Assembly (NCBI GenBank): GCA_002746425.1
Contig: NVXB01000080.1
Coordinates: 3,470 to 12,470, forward strand
Origin: Hyphomicrobiales bacterium
GTDB taxonomy: Bacteria; Pseudomonadota; Alphaproteobacteria; Rhizobiales; GCA-2746425
Direction of reading: 5' to 3'
Length of the DNA stretch: 9,001 nt
This document shows, piece by piece, positions 1 through 6,128 of this stretch. The notes beneath the pieces were generated by a model. It had not been told where the DNA came from and ran no database searches. It worked only from the letters and a program-made list of their open reading frames with translations. A program made the position numbers and the translations under genes. Each line of letters begins with the position of its first letter. The stretch's first letter is position 1.

Positions 1-365
1 CCGTTCAAGACGGTTTTGCAAGCGGCATATTCTTCACCAGACACCTGCGGAAATTGACCGCCAGATTCATAAGGTTCCACTTCGACTGACTGACGCCCGC
101 AATAGGCACCGCGATCCTTATCGCCAGGACCAGTTTCGAACATGATGGAGCCGGGCGAATAATTCTGGGTGGCCAGGCATTTCAGGATCATGGATTTACC
201 ATCGCCGCCCGTATCATAGACTTCCGTGTGGTCGGCATCCGGGCGCGGACACGCCGCAGTAATTTCTGTCGCGGTGAAACATGGACAGGCATCGCTGGCA
301 AAAGATGTGCCGGGAAAAGTGAATGTGGTTAAGGCTAGCGCAGTAATGGTTGCGGCGCGGATCAT
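1..365 (-). CDS. Secreted cysteine-rich protein of unknown function, C-terminus cut by window edge
   Basis: I read this frame directly from the reverse strand. It is open from the ATG at 365 to the left edge, giving 121 complete codons without a stop. Residues 1-23 form a signal peptide: MIR, a hydrophobic stretch rich in A, L, T and F, then a TSFA cleavage site followed by SDACPC. The mature part has six cysteines (27, 29, 39, 63, 89 and 116), an even number that fits disulfides in the periplasm or outside the cell. An AAGGA Shine-Dalgarno lies 9 nt before the ATG (375-379), which fixes the start. I do not recognise a family. The CPCF motif at 27-30 is not placed like a thioredoxin active site. 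The gene is divergent from the secreted protein at 744. That it is a secreted protein is well supported; its function is unknown and its true length cannot be seen. Confidence 0.75.
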   Translation of the reverse strand, partial: MIRAATITALALTTFTFPGTSFASDACPCFTATEITAACPRPDADHTEVYDTGGDGKSMILKCLATQNYSPGSIMFETGPGDKDRGAYCGRQSVEVEPYESGGQFPQVSGEEYAACKTVLN

Positions 366-743
366 GTAATTTGGTCCTTTTAGAGAAATATTACGAACGG
401 TTTTTTAGCGATGCATTGGCTCCAAAAGCCTAATCAAGAAGCCCAGCCAAAGAGATCAGGATTGTTCTTCAAGGGTATTGGTAAAAATGCCTAGTGCGCA
501 ACACTTTATTTGGCCCGATTGCTTGGTGGTTTTAGCGCAAAACGCCATGAGCACCGGTTCTCAGGACCAACAAATCAACTTCGCAAACTTTGATGGTGCT
601 GATCTTAGCGGGACAAGGTGGCCCAATGGGAGAAGTGGGAGAATATACACGTCTTGTGTTGAGGCTCGTTACTTTAGCGTGGTAAGATTTCTCTTCTTAT
701 GGTGCGCCAATTCGACCATTTTTCTACAGACTGAGGCTTTTTA
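366..743. other. Divergent intergenic region with one doubtful ORF
   Basis: This 378 bp stretch separates the ATG at 365 (-) from the ATG at 744 (+). It must hold the promoters of both genes. I see no strong inverted repeat, tRNA or terminator in it. The only coding suggestion is the weak ORF described at 478-744. Confidence 0.5.
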
Positions 744-744
744 A
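478..744 (+). CDS. Doubtful small ORF with a pentapeptide-repeat-like stretch (possible gene remnant)
   Basis: This is an 88-codon frame whose stop overlaps the next start by one base (TAATG at 742-746). Overlaps of that kind can mean translational coupling. Residues around 34-46 read INFANFDGADLSG, which matches the A(N/D)(L/F)xx rhythm of pentapeptide-repeat proteins for about two repeats. It is followed by TRWPNGR, a type of sequence I have seen after the last repeats of such proteins. The rest (VEARYFSVVRF onwards) looks like random translation. No Shine-Dalgarno is visible before 478 or before the internal ATG at 541-549, and a candidate promoter for the next gene lies inside the frame. 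It may be the eroded tail of a pentapeptide-repeat gene, or chance. Confidence 0.25.
   Translation: MVKMPSAQHFIWPDCLVVLAQNAMSTGSQDQQINFANFDGADLSGTRWPNGRSGRIYTSCVEARYFSVVRFLFLWCANSTIFLQTEAF
659..688 (+). promoter_or_regulatory. Candidate promoter for the secreted protein gene at 744
   Basis: TTGAGG at 659-664 and TAAGAT at 683-688 each match the sigma-70 consensus at four of six positions, with an 18 bp spacer. The -10 box ends 55 bp before the ATG at 744. This is inference by eye; in AT-balanced DNA such matches occur by chance. Confidence 0.3.
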
Positions 745-1694
745 TGAGAACTATCCTTATCACCCTCTCAATCCTGGTAATTTTTCCCAGTTGGGCAAAT
801 GACCCGTCGCTTACCGTTGAAGAACCCGCGCCGGGACTACCGATCTATAATTACCGTATTGACAATTGCCCAGGAATTTTGGGCTTTGGAAAGCTCTATT
901 ACTCTAACGATTATGCCACCAAGAGCATCAGCGATATATGTATCCTGGAACAAGAAGGTCGCGTGTTGGGCGCGGAACCTTTGGAGCGGCTTGAGTTAAC
1001 GAAAAAGGGTCGGAATGGGCGGGCTTACGAAGATCTTGCATCTGGAAGCTCCGACTATGACCGCAATTCAATCAAAATCCTACCTGATGAAAACGCCCCT
1101 GGATGCGTTCAAGAAACAGTAGAGAGTTTTCACCTGCTGCGGAAAGACACTCCAGTCTCAAACAGTTCGAATGCCGGAACATCATTTATGATTGGATACA
1201 CCATCCCCGCAACAGCCCCCTTGCCCAAGGCAAAGACAGCGGAAATATGGTTTGGCCTTCGCGATATTAGCAGAGGGCGTATTGATGGTGACACCGCGAA
1301 AATGGGGACCTTTGAGCCAAGTAACGACTTTGGCGACTTCATCGGCAAAGCTCAATTCTCCGACAGCGGCGGCGAAATCACGCTTGAAGAAGGTGGCGGC
1401 TACCAGTATGGCGATGTTTCTGGAAAGCTGTTGGTTCAGTTTGACAATTTGGGCGGCTTTACGCTAGAGGGCTCATTCAGCGCTAAAAACCTGCGCCTTG
1501 CTGGTTTTGAACCGGGCGAGTTCAAACAACTATCCGGAGACTTGCTGCGATTCAGAGGGCACATCCTTGGCTCTGACGGAGCCGAAATGCTTGGGTATGG
1601 TTTAGCAAGAGGCGTGGTTGTAGACGAGGCAGGAAAATCGCACGATTTTCTTGCCACCGCCTATATCATATCTTGTATGAGTGACGCTAAGTGA
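744..1694 (+). CDS. Secreted or periplasmic protein, unknown function, faintly TbpB-barrel-like C-terminal half
   Basis: The 316-residue protein starts with a clear signal peptide (MRTILITLSILVIFPSWA, cleavage before ND). There is no lipobox cysteine, so it should be soluble or loosely attached rather than a lipoprotein. A GAGG Shine-Dalgarno at 733-736, 7 nt before the ATG, supports the start. Four cysteines (42, 66, 121, 311) could form two disulfides. The N-terminal half is not recognisable. Residues about 223-292 alternate in a beta-strand pattern: SGKLLVQFDN, then FTLEGSFSA, then FRGHILGSDGAEMLGYGLA. This recalls the 'F.G.F.G..A.E.GG.F' end of transferrin-binding-protein-like beta-barrels, but without the usual double glycine. 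That link is inference only. No partner gene such as a TonB receptor or Slam translocator is visible. It converges on the GST gene with a 62 bp gap that has no GC-rich terminator hairpin. Confidence 0.8.
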   Translation: MRTILITLSILVIFPSWANDPSLTVEEPAPGLPIYNYRIDNCPGILGFGKLYYSNDYATKSISDICILEQEGRVLGAEPLERLELTKKGRNGRAYEDLASGSSDYDRNSIKILPDENAPGCVQETVESFHLLRKDTPVSNSSNAGTSFMIGYTIPATAPLPKAKTAEIWFGLRDISRGRIDGDTAKMGTFEPSNDFGDFIGKAQFSDSGGEITLEEGGGYQYGDVSGKLLVQFDNLGGFTLEGSFSAKNLRLAGFEPGEFKQLSGDLLRFRGHILGSDGAEMLGYGLARGVVVDEAGKSHDFLATAYIISCMSDAK

Positions 1695-1756
1695 CAGTTT
1701 TGCAATAACAATTCTGCAATGTAAAATAACTTGATGCGCCAAACCCAAAGACAGAA

Positions 1757-2692
1757 TCATCCCAAAAGTTTGACGCGATACCCGATACGCGGAAAATGGA
1801 TGTGGAGATCGCCGACATCAGGCTCATTTCTGCGGACAATGATCCGCTCGTGATCGGCGGCGACCAGCTCTCCCTCAACAGGTTGCTCGCCGCCATCAAG
1901 ATCGGGCGATACAGACACAGATGTGCCAGGCACGAGGCCCTGGGGATCGTTGTCATTGACAAGCTCCAACGCATCCGGCGTGGATTTGGACGCGTATAAA
2001 ATGGCATCTTCGGGCGAAAACTCCGACATCTGCCCATGGCCAATTTGCCGAACATTGTCTTCCCACCGCACAAGGTGCGGGAATTCTGCCAGAAACGCCG
2101 GGCCTTGCTTCCATCGGCCTCTCAAAAACCAGATCAGATGATAAAACTGTGCATCGATGGCGGCAGGCTTTTCGCCCAACAAATAGGTGCGATCATCTGA
2201 TAGCTGGTCGTTCAGCCAGTGCAGCGGCCCGCGCATTTGCGATGCCAGGTGGGGCAGTGCCTCATTGGCCGCCTTCAGCCCCGCTGCCCAATCTGTACCC
2301 AGATAAAGCCGGCCGCGATCTTCAGCAAAATCTTGCGGAAGGTCATCTCCGGCGGAACCCAGCACAATCTTTACCGTTAAATCAAACAGGCCGCCATCGG
2401 TCCATCGGCTCAACGTCCAGATTAAACCCGCGTCCTTGGTGGGAAAGAATGTTGGCGAGGGAAACCGGCGCTCCAACTCCTGAAGGATGCATTGAGTGTC
2501 GCAATATATATCCGCGCCAATCTGCATCACAGGCGTGCGCCGGTAACCACCGGTCAATTTTGTCAGCATTGGTTTTGGGGCAAGGCGCGGGATTTCCACC
2601 GAGCGCCATGACAAGCCCTTGATACCAAGCGCAATACGGGCCTTTTCGGCAACGGGAGATTGAGGATAGTTGTGCAATATGATGTCGGACAT
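1757..2692 (-). CDS. Glutathione S-transferase-like protein with C-terminal extension
   Basis: The 311-residue protein is cytosolic, with no signal peptide. Residues 1-75 form a GST thioredoxin-fold domain: ILHNYPQSPVAEKAR with S12 at the usual catalytic serine/cysteine position, T53-P54 as the cis-proline loop, and D65-T66 at the glutathione gamma-glutamyl contact. The all-helical GST domain follows, with the N-capping element LLGEKPAAIDAQF at 171-183. Ordinary GSTs end near residue 200-230. Here about 80 more residues follow, predicted to be beta-rich (from GTSVSVSP near 256 to HIHFPRIGY at 298-305), an extension I associate with a subset of proteobacterial GST-like proteins. Its role and the true substrate are unknown. 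AAGG lies 6 nt before the ATG. The gene has its own promoter region and is convergent with the gene at 744. Confidence 0.85.
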   Translation of the reverse strand: MSDIILHNYPQSPVAEKARIALGIKGLSWRSVEIPRLAPKPMLTKLTGGYRRTPVMQIGADIYCDTQCILQELERRFPSPTFFPTKDAGLIWTLSRWTDGGLFDLTVKIVLGSAGDDLPQDFAEDRGRLYLGTDWAAGLKAANEALPHLASQMRGPLHWLNDQLSDDRTYLLGEKPAAIDAQFYHLIWFLRGRWKQGPAFLAEFPHLVRWEDNVRQIGHGQMSEFSPEDAILYASKSTPDALELVNDNDPQGLVPGTSVSVSPDLDGGEQPVEGELVAADHERIIVRRNEPDVGDLHIHFPRIGYRVKLLG

Positions 2693-2719
2693 GAGAAACC
2701 TTGTGCGAGTTTAAGGTTT

Positions 2720-2749
2720 ATAATATTCGATAATCAAACATGCCTGCAA
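2720..2749 (-). promoter_or_regulatory. Candidate promoter of the GST-like gene
   Basis: On the minus strand, TTGCAG (2749-2744) and TATTAT (2725-2720) are separated by 18 bp. The -10 matches the consensus at five of six positions; the -35 is weak. The -10 ends 27 bp before the ATG at 2692. A weak -35 with a palindrome just upstream would fit an activated promoter, but this is inference. Confidence 0.35.
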
Positions 2750-2759
2750 GCCGCTAATT

Positions 2760-2771
2760 GCCATTAATGGC
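2760..2771. promoter_or_regulatory. Perfect 12 bp palindrome upstream of the GST-like gene
   Basis: GCCATTAATGGC is fully self-complementary. It lies 10 bp upstream of the candidate -35 box of the GST gene, a place where an activator such as a LysR-type protein could bind. No regulator gene is adjacent. The palindrome is seen; its use as an operator is inferred. Confidence 0.35.
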
Positions 2772-2805
2772 GGGCCCTGACACTAGATACAAAGACGCCA
2801 GATAC

Positions 2806-2843
2806 AAAAATGCGCGGACTTTTTGCAAAGCTCGCGCATTTTT
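2806..2843 (-). terminator. Rho-independent terminator after the first BA14K gene
   Basis: AAAAATGCGCG (2806-2816) and CGCGCATTTTT (2833-2843) are perfect 11 bp inverted arms around a 16 nt loop that can pair further. With an A-tract on one side and a T-tract on the other it can work in both directions. It begins 42 bp after the stop of the BA14K gene at 2886, which reads towards it. Confidence 0.75.
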
Positions 2844-2885
2844 ATGTCGTTTGTGGTGTGAAGTCACATCAGATTTATTGGGGTT

Positions 2886-3212
2886 TTAGGGAAAGTAAGG
2901 CGACACGCAGTTTTTGCGCGGGCCATTATAGGGTTGGAAAGTATCGGTTGGCACGTGGTAGGATCTATACTTGGACAAGCACCAGTTTACATGGGCGCTT
3001 GCGCCAACAATAATTGGTGCCACCACCAAAGGCGCAACCACGACAGATCGTCTCACCGCACGGCGTACAGCGCGGCGCGGAGCCACCACCACACCAGGGT
3101 GAACATGGATATAGGCTCTGCTGTGCGCATCAGCTGGCGTTGTATCCAGTGCTGTCACACTGAACACGGCCAAGGCCCCAACCAGTAGATATGATGAAAT
3201 TCGTTTGATCAT
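2886..3212 (-). CDS. Secreted BA14K-domain protein (paralogue 1)
   Basis: The 108-residue protein has a signal peptide (MIKRISSYLL, a hydrophobic core, then PADA before H30). An arginine/valine/proline-rich middle (about 41-70) follows. The C-terminus is a BA14K domain: HVNWCLSKYRSY at 74-85 and FQPYNGPRKNCVSPY at 92-106, with the conserved W77, the paired cysteines C78 and C102, and the closing SPY. BA14K is named after a Brucella abortus 14 kDa immunoreactive, lectin-like protein; the molecular job of most members is unknown. An in-frame ATG lies 21 codons upstream, but AGGAGGA at 3224-3230, 11 nt before the ATG at 3212, and the signal peptide favour the shorter start. It is followed by its own terminator and sits next to a paralogue in the same direction, which suggests an old tandem duplication. 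Confidence 0.9.
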   Translation of the reverse strand: MIKRISSYLLVGALAVFSVTALDTTPADAHSRAYIHVHPGVVVAPRRAVRRAVRRSVVVAPLVVAPIIVGASAHVNWCLSKYRSYHVPTDTFQPYNGPRKNCVSPYFP

Positions 3213-3385
3213 GTTTTTGTATTTCCTCCTCAGATGAATGACGTTGAAATACTTATAACATGGTATTTTATGCAATACTCGTGTGTATTGATGTAATGGT
3301 TTATACCAAATAAAGAGTTATATACTTGGTGTTTATAAATTTATTTGGATTTTAATTGTCGTTTTTACCAGTGATTAATAAACGC

Positions 3386-3419
3386 ATCATGCGCGCAAGA
3401 TGGTTGCTGCGCGCATGAT
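3386..3419 (-). terminator. Perfect 12 bp hairpin, likely terminator of the second BA14K gene
   Basis: ATCATGCGCGCA (3386-3397) and TGCGCGCATGAT (3408-3419) are exact inverted arms around a 10 nt loop. The hairpin starts 20 bp after the stop of the gene at 3440. On the minus strand a T-containing stretch (GCGTTTATTAAT) follows, so the U-tract is weak. Its core GCGCGCA resembles that of the terminator at 2806. Confidence 0.6.
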
Positions 3420-3439
3420 ACATGTTGCTTTAGCTGAAC

Positions 3440-3859
3440 TCAGAACGGTGAACGGCAGCGTTTCCGTGGGCCATGATAAGGCTGAAAAGTGTCTGTTCTA
3501 ACGCTGTAGGTCCGATAGCGGTTCACGCACCAACGAACATGGGCGTTATACGTAAAGGTGCGGCGATTGCGCGGCGCTGTTGAGCGCGGATATACTTTAA
3601 GCCCGCGTTTATTGTGGCTGTGATAGCCCCGGTTTGAGTGCTTGTGGCAAAAGCTGTTGCCGTGGCAATGCCGACGACGCGCTTTTCTCGTACCCAGATA
3701 AATACCGCCAGCAATACCAGAGCCAATGCCAACGGAAAAACCGCCATGATTGTGGAAAATCCGCAATTTATGCGCATCCGCAGGCCTTATATCGAGCGTT
3801 GCAAAGGCAAATACCGCCATTGCAAGCACCATAAAAGGTGTTGTGAATCGTTTGATCAT
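3440..3859 (-). CDS. Secreted BA14K-domain protein with His/Cys-rich middle (paralogue 2)
   Basis: The 139-residue protein has a signal peptide (MIKRFTTPFM, then an A/V/F-rich core, PADA before H30). A glycine-rich stretch GGFSVGIGSGIAGGIYLG (39-56) follows. Residues 64-82 are rich in histidine and cysteine (HCHGNSFCHKH and GYHSHNK). The BA14K domain closes the protein: HVRWCVNRYRTY at 107-118 and FQPYHGPRKRCRSPF at 125-139, with C111 and C135 in the conserved places. AAGGAGGT at 3869-3876, 9 nt upstream, selects the ATG at 3859 over one 13 codons further up. The MIKR start, the PADAH cleavage site and the domain show it is a paralogue of the protein at 2886. The middle differs completely: metal-ligand residues here, arginine/valine in the other. 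Metal binding is only inferred. Confidence 0.9.
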   Translation of the reverse strand: MIKRFTTPFMVLAMAVFAFATLDIRPADAHKLRIFHNHGGFSVGIGSGIAGGIYLGTRKARRRHCHGNSFCHKHSNRGYHSHNKRGLKVYPRSTAPRNRRTFTYNAHVRWCVNRYRTYSVRTDTFQPYHGPRKRCRSPF

Positions 3860-4086
3860 TATCGTGTGACCTCCTTTTGAGTCAGGCACCCCTGCCAAGA
3901 CTTATTCTAACACACTCGTTGCAGGCAAAATAAGGTTTTTCGGCGGCGTGTTGGGATTTGTAAGTATTCGTGAGGGGGATTTGTTTGGGTATGATGTGTT
4001 GTGCTTTGGGAGGCGGGGAGAGAGTAGGGCACGCGGGTGATGTGTTTGTTGGCATCTCGACGGCCCGTCAGTCATCACGCATAAAC

Positions 4087-4120
4087 CGTCATCCACCCCC
4101 CGTCATCCCCCCCGTCATCC
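4087..4120 (+). repeat. Three stacked copies of the repeat-end sequence CGTCATCC
   Basis: CGTCATCC occurs at 4087-4094, 4101-4108 and 4113-4120, separated by short C-rich spacers. The third copy is the left end of the element at 4113-4259. This looks like slippage or repeated broken insertions at one spot. Confidence 0.8.
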
Positions 4121-4259
4121 CAAGACTTGAGAAGCCTGTCCTCAACTAGATTGGGGAGGGATCCAGCCAGCGTGAGCATTTGCCGTAGAGCGTTATGTGA
4201 GACGTGGTTTGTGAGCGGAGCCGTTGCTCTGGATACCAAGATCAAGTCTTGGCATGACG
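4113..4259. repeat. MITE/REP-like element A with terminal inverted repeats
   Basis: The ends are CGTCATCCCAAGACTTGA (4113-4130) and, on the other strand from 4259 back to 4242, CGTCATGCCAAGACTTGA: 17 of 18 identical. The right end alone also folds, CCAAGA (4236-4241) with TCTTGG (4247-4252) around TCAAG. The left end carries an extra segment (4132-4161) shared with element B. The 80 bp centre is not shared with B and codes for nothing I can see. This is the class of short, non-coding, palindromic dispersed repeat common in alphaproteobacteria. Whether it moves, and by which transposase, is not visible. Confidence 0.8.
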
Positions 4260-4361
4260 AAACGGATAGGGAGGTGCGGGGTGCTGAACGGAGAGATTCT
4301 CGCTAGGTGCTGAGATGTGAATGCCCGGAAGGGTTTCTATGGTCCATGCCATTTTCTCCAT

Positions 4362-4505
4362 CCGTCATCCTCGGGCTTGATAAGCCTGTCCTCAACTTGA
4401 TTGGGGAGGGACCCATGCAACTGATGTGACAAGCTCTAATGGCCGATTGTTGAGAAATCCGGCGACCTTCACCGTGGGTCCCCGGGTCAAGCCCGAGGAT
4501 GACGG
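4362..4505. repeat. MITE/REP-like element B with perfect 19 bp terminal inverted repeats
   Basis: CCGTCATCCTCGGGCTTGA (4362-4380) is repeated exactly, inverted, at 4487-4505. The right end folds on itself: CCCCGGG (4480-4486) with CCCGAGG (4492-4498). Positions 4382-4411 match element A positions 4132-4161 at 29 of 30 bases, at an offset of exactly 250, so the two left arms align without a gap from the CGTCAT onwards. The centres differ. Lying downstream of rnhA, it could also act as a transcription end for the ispH-thrB-rnhA operon, for which I see no other terminator; that is inference. Confidence 0.85.
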
Positions 4506-4557
4506 TTTTGGGGTGATGTGACGGTAGTTTGTTGGGCTAGTGATGTGGCCGACGGGC

Positions 4558-4595
4558 GGCGCGGCTGTTGGCTGGCGGGGGGGCGTGGCTGTTGG
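4558..4595 (+). repeat. Short direct repeat, GGCGYGGCTGTTGG
   Basis: GGCGCGGCTGTTGG (4558-4571) and GGCGTGGCTGTTGG (4582-4595) differ at one base and lie 24 bp apart, in a G-rich stretch that includes a run of seven G. This is probably local slippage. I see no function. Confidence 0.6.
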
Positions 4596-4689
4596 TTGCG
4601 GTTGCGTGAGCGAGTTGGCTAGCGTCGGCAGGTGATCTGCATCTTGGTGTGATTTAGCTCATGCCCGCTGGAAAACTCAGCCCCCACAA

Positions 4690-5163
4690 CTACCCCTTAT
4701 ACGGTGCCATGCCCATGCGGGCCAGCTCATCGGCGCGCTCATTCATGTCGTGGCCTGCGTGGCCTTTGACCCAGTGCCAGCTTACTTCGTGGCGTTTTAG
4801 CGCTTCGTCCAACGCTTGCCACAGTTCCACGTTTTTAACTGGTTTGCGGGCGGCGGTTTTCCAGCCGTTTTTCTTCCAGCCGTGAATCCAGGTGGTGATG
4901 CCGCCTTTTACGTATTGGCTGTCGGTCCACAGCTCCACAATTGAGGGGCGTTTTAGGGCTTTGAGCGATTCAATCGCTGCCATCAGCTCCATGCGGTTGT
5001 TGGTGGTGTCGAAATCGCCGCCGCTCAGCTCTTTGCTGTGATCGCCGGAGGTGAGGATTGCGCCCCAGCCACCCGGACCGGGATTTCCAGAACAGGCACC
5101 GTCGGTGTAAATGATGACTTTATTGTCGCTCACAGGGTTATTGCTCATTGCGGTATCGCTCAC
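4690..5163 (-). CDS. rnhA: Ribonuclease HI
   Basis: The enzyme cuts the RNA strand of RNA/DNA hybrids in the cytoplasm, removing primers and R-loops. The 157 residues cover the complete type 1 fold. YTDGACSGNPGPGGWGA (19-35) carries the first catalytic D21. E59 follows in NNRMEL, D81 in WTDSQYV, the flexible-loop H135 in VKGHAGH, and D145 in ERADELA. These four acidic residues and the histidine are the known metal site. The basic handle (GWKKNGWKTAARKPVKN, 95-111) that grips the hybrid is present. The upstream start is a GTG at 5163 that overlaps the thrB stop as GTGA. An ATG five codons later (5148) is possible, since neither has a strong Shine-Dalgarno. It is the last gene of the ispH-thrB-rnhA operon. 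Confidence 0.96.
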   Translation of the reverse strand: MSDTAMSNNPVSDNKVIIYTDGACSGNPGPGGWGAILTSGDHSKELSGGDFDTTNNRMELMAAIESLKALKRPSIVELWTDSQYVKGGITTWIHGWKKNGWKTAARKPVKNVELWQALDEALKRHEVSWHWVKGHAGHDMNERADELARMGMAPYKG

Positions 5164-6125
5164 AAATCAATTCCATAGGCTGAGGCGGTTTCAACTTGCT
5201 GGTGAAACCGCAGTTTTTTGACATATTCGAGAGGGTTTTTTGGCACAACCAACGCGCCCGGCGGCACACGAATCCAGTCATGCAGACGGGTCAGGAAAAA
5301 CCGCATGGCCGCGCCGCGCGCCAGCACCGGCAAGGCGGCCAGCTCATCGGCGCTTAACGGGCGCACGCTTTGATAGCCCTCAATAAGCGCCCGGCCTTTG
5401 GTGATGTTGAAGGCGTTGTCCTTCTCAAAACACCAGGCGTTGAGGCAGATGGCAAGATCATAGGCCAGCATATCGTTGCAGGCGAAATAGAAGTCGATCA
5501 TGCCGGAAAAAGTGCCGCCCAGAAAAAACACATTGTCGGGGAATAAATCGGCGTGGATTACACCGCCGGGCAGGTTTTGCGGCCAGTTTGCGGCCAGATA
5601 ATCCAGCTCGGTTTCAATGGCGCTGCGCAGCCCGATTTGCACCTCGTCAGCACGGGTCGCCGATTGGGCAAATAGCGGTTTCCAGGCGGGCTGGTTCAGG
5701 GCATTGGCGCGGCGAATGGTAAAATCCTCGCCCTTGTCATGAAACTCAGCCAGCGCTGCGCCCACCATTATGCATTGCTCGGTGTGCGGGTTTTTGGCCC
5801 ACATGCCGTTGAGAAACGAAATAATGGCGGCGGGTCGGCCTTCTAGCGTGTTAAGCGCCTTGCCAGAACGATCATGGATCGGCACCGGACATGCCAAATC
5901 CTTGGCCGCCAGATGGTCCATCAGCCCCAGAAAAAACGGTAAATCATCGGTATCAACCCGTTTCTCATACAAGGTGAGAATGAAATTGCCTTGGTCGGTG
6001 CCCAGCAGATAGTTGGAGTTCTCCACCCCTTCCGCAATGCCCTTGCACGACACCAAAGTGCCAATATCGTAAAGCGTGAGGAATTGGGCGAGCGCTTCGT
6101 CGCTCACATCGGTATAAACGGCCAT
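5160..6125 (-). CDS. thrB: Homoserine kinase, type II (aminoglycoside phosphotransferase fold)
   Basis: The enzyme phosphorylates homoserine with ATP in the threonine pathway. It is the alphaproteobacterial kind with an APH/choline-kinase fold, not the GHMP kinase of E. coli. The 321 residues are the usual length. Visible motifs are the nucleotide loop GIAEGVENSNYLL (29-41), LTLYEKR (50-56) at the end of the N-lobe, the catalytic loop HADLFPDN (191-198) with base D193 and metal ligand N198, and IDF (210-212) with metal-binding D211. The gene starts 3 bp after the ispH stop. An AGGA 6 nt before the ATG lies inside the gap and the end of ispH. Its own stop overlaps the rnhA start. The three genes should be on one transcript; the link between isoprenoid and threonine synthesis is positional, not mechanistic. 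Confidence 0.96.
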   Translation of the reverse strand: MAVYTDVSDEALAQFLTLYDIGTLVSCKGIAEGVENSNYLLGTDQGNFILTLYEKRVDTDDLPFFLGLMDHLAAKDLACPVPIHDRSGKALNTLEGRPAAIISFLNGMWAKNPHTEQCIMVGAALAEFHDKGEDFTIRRANALNQPAWKPLFAQSATRADEVQIGLRSAIETELDYLAANWPQNLPGGVIHADLFPDNVFFLGGTFSGMIDFYFACNDMLAYDLAICLNAWCFEKDNAFNITKGRALIEGYQSVRPLSADELAALPVLARGAAMRFFLTRLHDWIRVPPGALVVPKNPLEYVKKLRFHQQVETASAYGIDL

Positions 6126-6128
6126 GAT

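Larger units (their letters stand above)
3860..4689. other. Gene-poor region of about 830 bp with repeats
   Basis: No frame here looks like a real protein; the longest minus-strand frame (3902-4096) is low-complexity, rich in proline, serine and threonine. Positions 3950-4060 are strikingly rich in G and T on the plus strand. The rest holds stacked CGTCATCC copies, two MITE/REP-like elements and a short direct repeat, listed separately. The 3860-3960 part must also contain the promoter of the BA14K gene at 3440; a TAGAAT-like -10 is visible, but I cannot pair it with a good -35. Confidence 0.6.

Noticed and set aside
1695..1756. Terminator between the convergent genes at 744 and 1757
   Set aside because: Only a weak TTGCA/TGCAA pairing is present, without a GC-rich stem or T-run.
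1687..2073. Minus-strand 128-codon frame overlapping the GST gene in another frame
   Set aside because: It overlaps the C-terminal part of the GST-like gene, is rich in R, S and M as expected from an out-of-frame reading, and has no start signal.
3902..4096. Minus-strand 64-codon frame in the gene-poor region
   Set aside because: Its translation is low-complexity, rich in P, S, T and N, with no signal, domain or ribosome binding site; it reflects the G/T-rich composition of the strand.
4087..4505. CRISPR array
   Set aside because: Repeats are inverted pairs with unequal centres rather than evenly spaced direct repeats, and no cas gene is near.
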